A DNA stretch of 64,000 nt from JAWLGZ01 sp041690635 (GTDB taxonomy: Bacteria; Pseudomonadota; Gammaproteobacteria; Thiohalomonadales; Thiohalomonadaceae): contig JAWLGZ010000002.1 of assembly GCA_041690635.1 (NCBI GenBank), forward strand, positions 248,001 through 312,000, in the 5' to 3' direction. Shown here piece by piece: positions 63,476 through 64,000 of this stretch. Below the pieces are notes generated by a model, which worked only from the letters and a program-made list of their open reading frames with translations, searched no databases and had not been told where the DNA came from. Every line of letters begins with the position of its first letter. Position 1 is the first letter of the stretch. The translations under genes and the position numbers were made by a program.

Positions 63476-64000
63476 TCATCGGCCGCTTTTGGTTTTGTTC
63501 CCGGCCGGCTCGTGGAACGAGAGCGTGCCGCCGCCCAGCACCACCGGAGCCTCTTGACCGACCACTGTCACCGTCTTGCCGGCGGGGTCGACCACCCGCA
63601 CCGCCAGGCGGGCGCCCTCGCCCTCGCCGATGCCGAGCAGGGTGAACCGGTAGCCGGAGATACCGTTCAACCGACCGCTGCCACCCAGGTGCAGCTCGCT
63701 CCCCGCCACCACCAGCCGGTCCAGTGTCTCGGCGTGGAAACGCTGCTTGCCCACATGCAGTTGCAGATTGCCCTGCGGTTCGGCGTTGCGGTCGTAGCGC
63801 GCGGTGAATCCGAAGTTGAGCTTGCCTTCGCCGGTATCGACCCAGCCGCCGCCGGTGGCGAACAGGCCCGGGTCGTACACGTCGAGGTTATCGACAACCG
63901 CCTCCGCACTGGCGCCGGCGTTGTCGGTCACCACCACGCGGATGCGATAGACCCCGGGTTCTGCATAGGCGTGCTCGGCGGTGACACGCCCGCTACCGCC
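63476..64000 (-). CDS. PKD-like/post-COAP-1 secreted protein, C-terminal part (runs off right edge)
   Basis: 174 residues are visible before the stop at 63476; the frame is open to the end of the window, so the N-terminus is missing. The visible start (VTAEHAYAEPGVYRIRVVVTDNAG) resembles the end of a PKD domain, then VVDNLDVYDPGLFATGGGWV. The remainder (GEGKLNFGFTARYDRNAEPQGNLQLHV...LDRLVVAGSELHLGGSGRLNGISGYRFTLLGI) matches the post-COAP-1 domain found at the end of large extracellular proteins. It ends HEPAGNKTKSGR with no sorting tail. The protein is probably a long secreted or cell-surface protein; function unknown. Confidence 0.78.
   Translation of the reverse strand, partial: GGSGRVTAEHAYAEPGVYRIRVVVTDNAGASAEAVVDNLDVYDPGLFATGGGWVDTGEGKLNFGFTARYDRNAEPQGNLQLHVGKQRFHAETLDRLVVAGSELHLGGSGRLNGISGYRFTLLGIGEGEGARLAVRVVDPAGKTVTVVGQEAPVVLGGGTLSFHEPAGNKTKSGR

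Overview
The window is high-GC DNA with compact, mostly single-copy genes, and its gene content points to a gammaproteobacterium. The order pepA-holC-(small ORF)-valS divergent from lptF-lptG, a single-chain PurL of about 1,300 residues, YcgL and Tex all fit that class. Two Gly/Tyr/Trp-rich secreted proteins resembling sulfur globule envelope proteins suggest a sulfur-oxidising, Chromatiales-like organism. That placement is an inference. No rRNA, tRNA, plasmid, prophage or complete IS element was seen.

Layout. 1-8.8 kb: conserved 'DUF' genes (DUF523/DUF1722, YcgL, DUF1015), a YbaK-HDOD fusion protein, and a MocR-type regulator divergent from a VOC-phzF pair with a 12-bp direct repeat between them. 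8.77-9.15 kb: a non-coding MITE-like element with a CTAG target duplication at the phzF stop codon. 9.2-12.5 kb: tex, a secreted protein and an OsmC-like protein. 12.6-25 kb: the GlgE alpha-glucan pathway (glgB, glgE, and a treS-maltokinase fusion). It is interrupted by two large secreted proteins on the opposite strand, and between those lies an array of six GGA-loop hairpins resembling CsrB/Rsm-type RNAs. 25-33 kb: an envelope-stress-like yqjDEK-type trio, a degenerate GGDEF protein, an acyl-ligase/ACP/acyltransferase fusion, and LigD plus Ku (bacterial NHEJ). 33-35 kb: two sulfur-globule-like proteins. 35-40.6 kb: purL and an isolated nosD. 40.6-47.7 kb: a complete Wadjet system jetABCD. 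Its jetA-jetB spacer is almost entirely a 7-bp tandem repeat, and the jetB 3' end is built from a dispersed CACCGCAGAG-type repeat. 48-64 kb: a chemoreceptor, an RDD protein, lptFG, pepA-holC-valS, small membrane proteins, a LOG-family protein, an HDOD protein, phosphoketolase and a truncated post-COAP-1/PKD-like surface protein.

How the genes work together. TreS-maltokinase, GlgE and GlgB form a complete route trehalose -> maltose -> maltose-1-phosphate -> branched alpha-glucan. Phosphoketolase at the right end could feed central carbon metabolism. LigD and Ku form a two-component end-joining system. JetABCD is a known SMC-family anti-plasmid system. The least explained items are the GGA-hairpin array (candidate CsrA-sequestering RNA), the heptanucleotide ladder inside the jet operon, the MITE and the MocR direct repeats.
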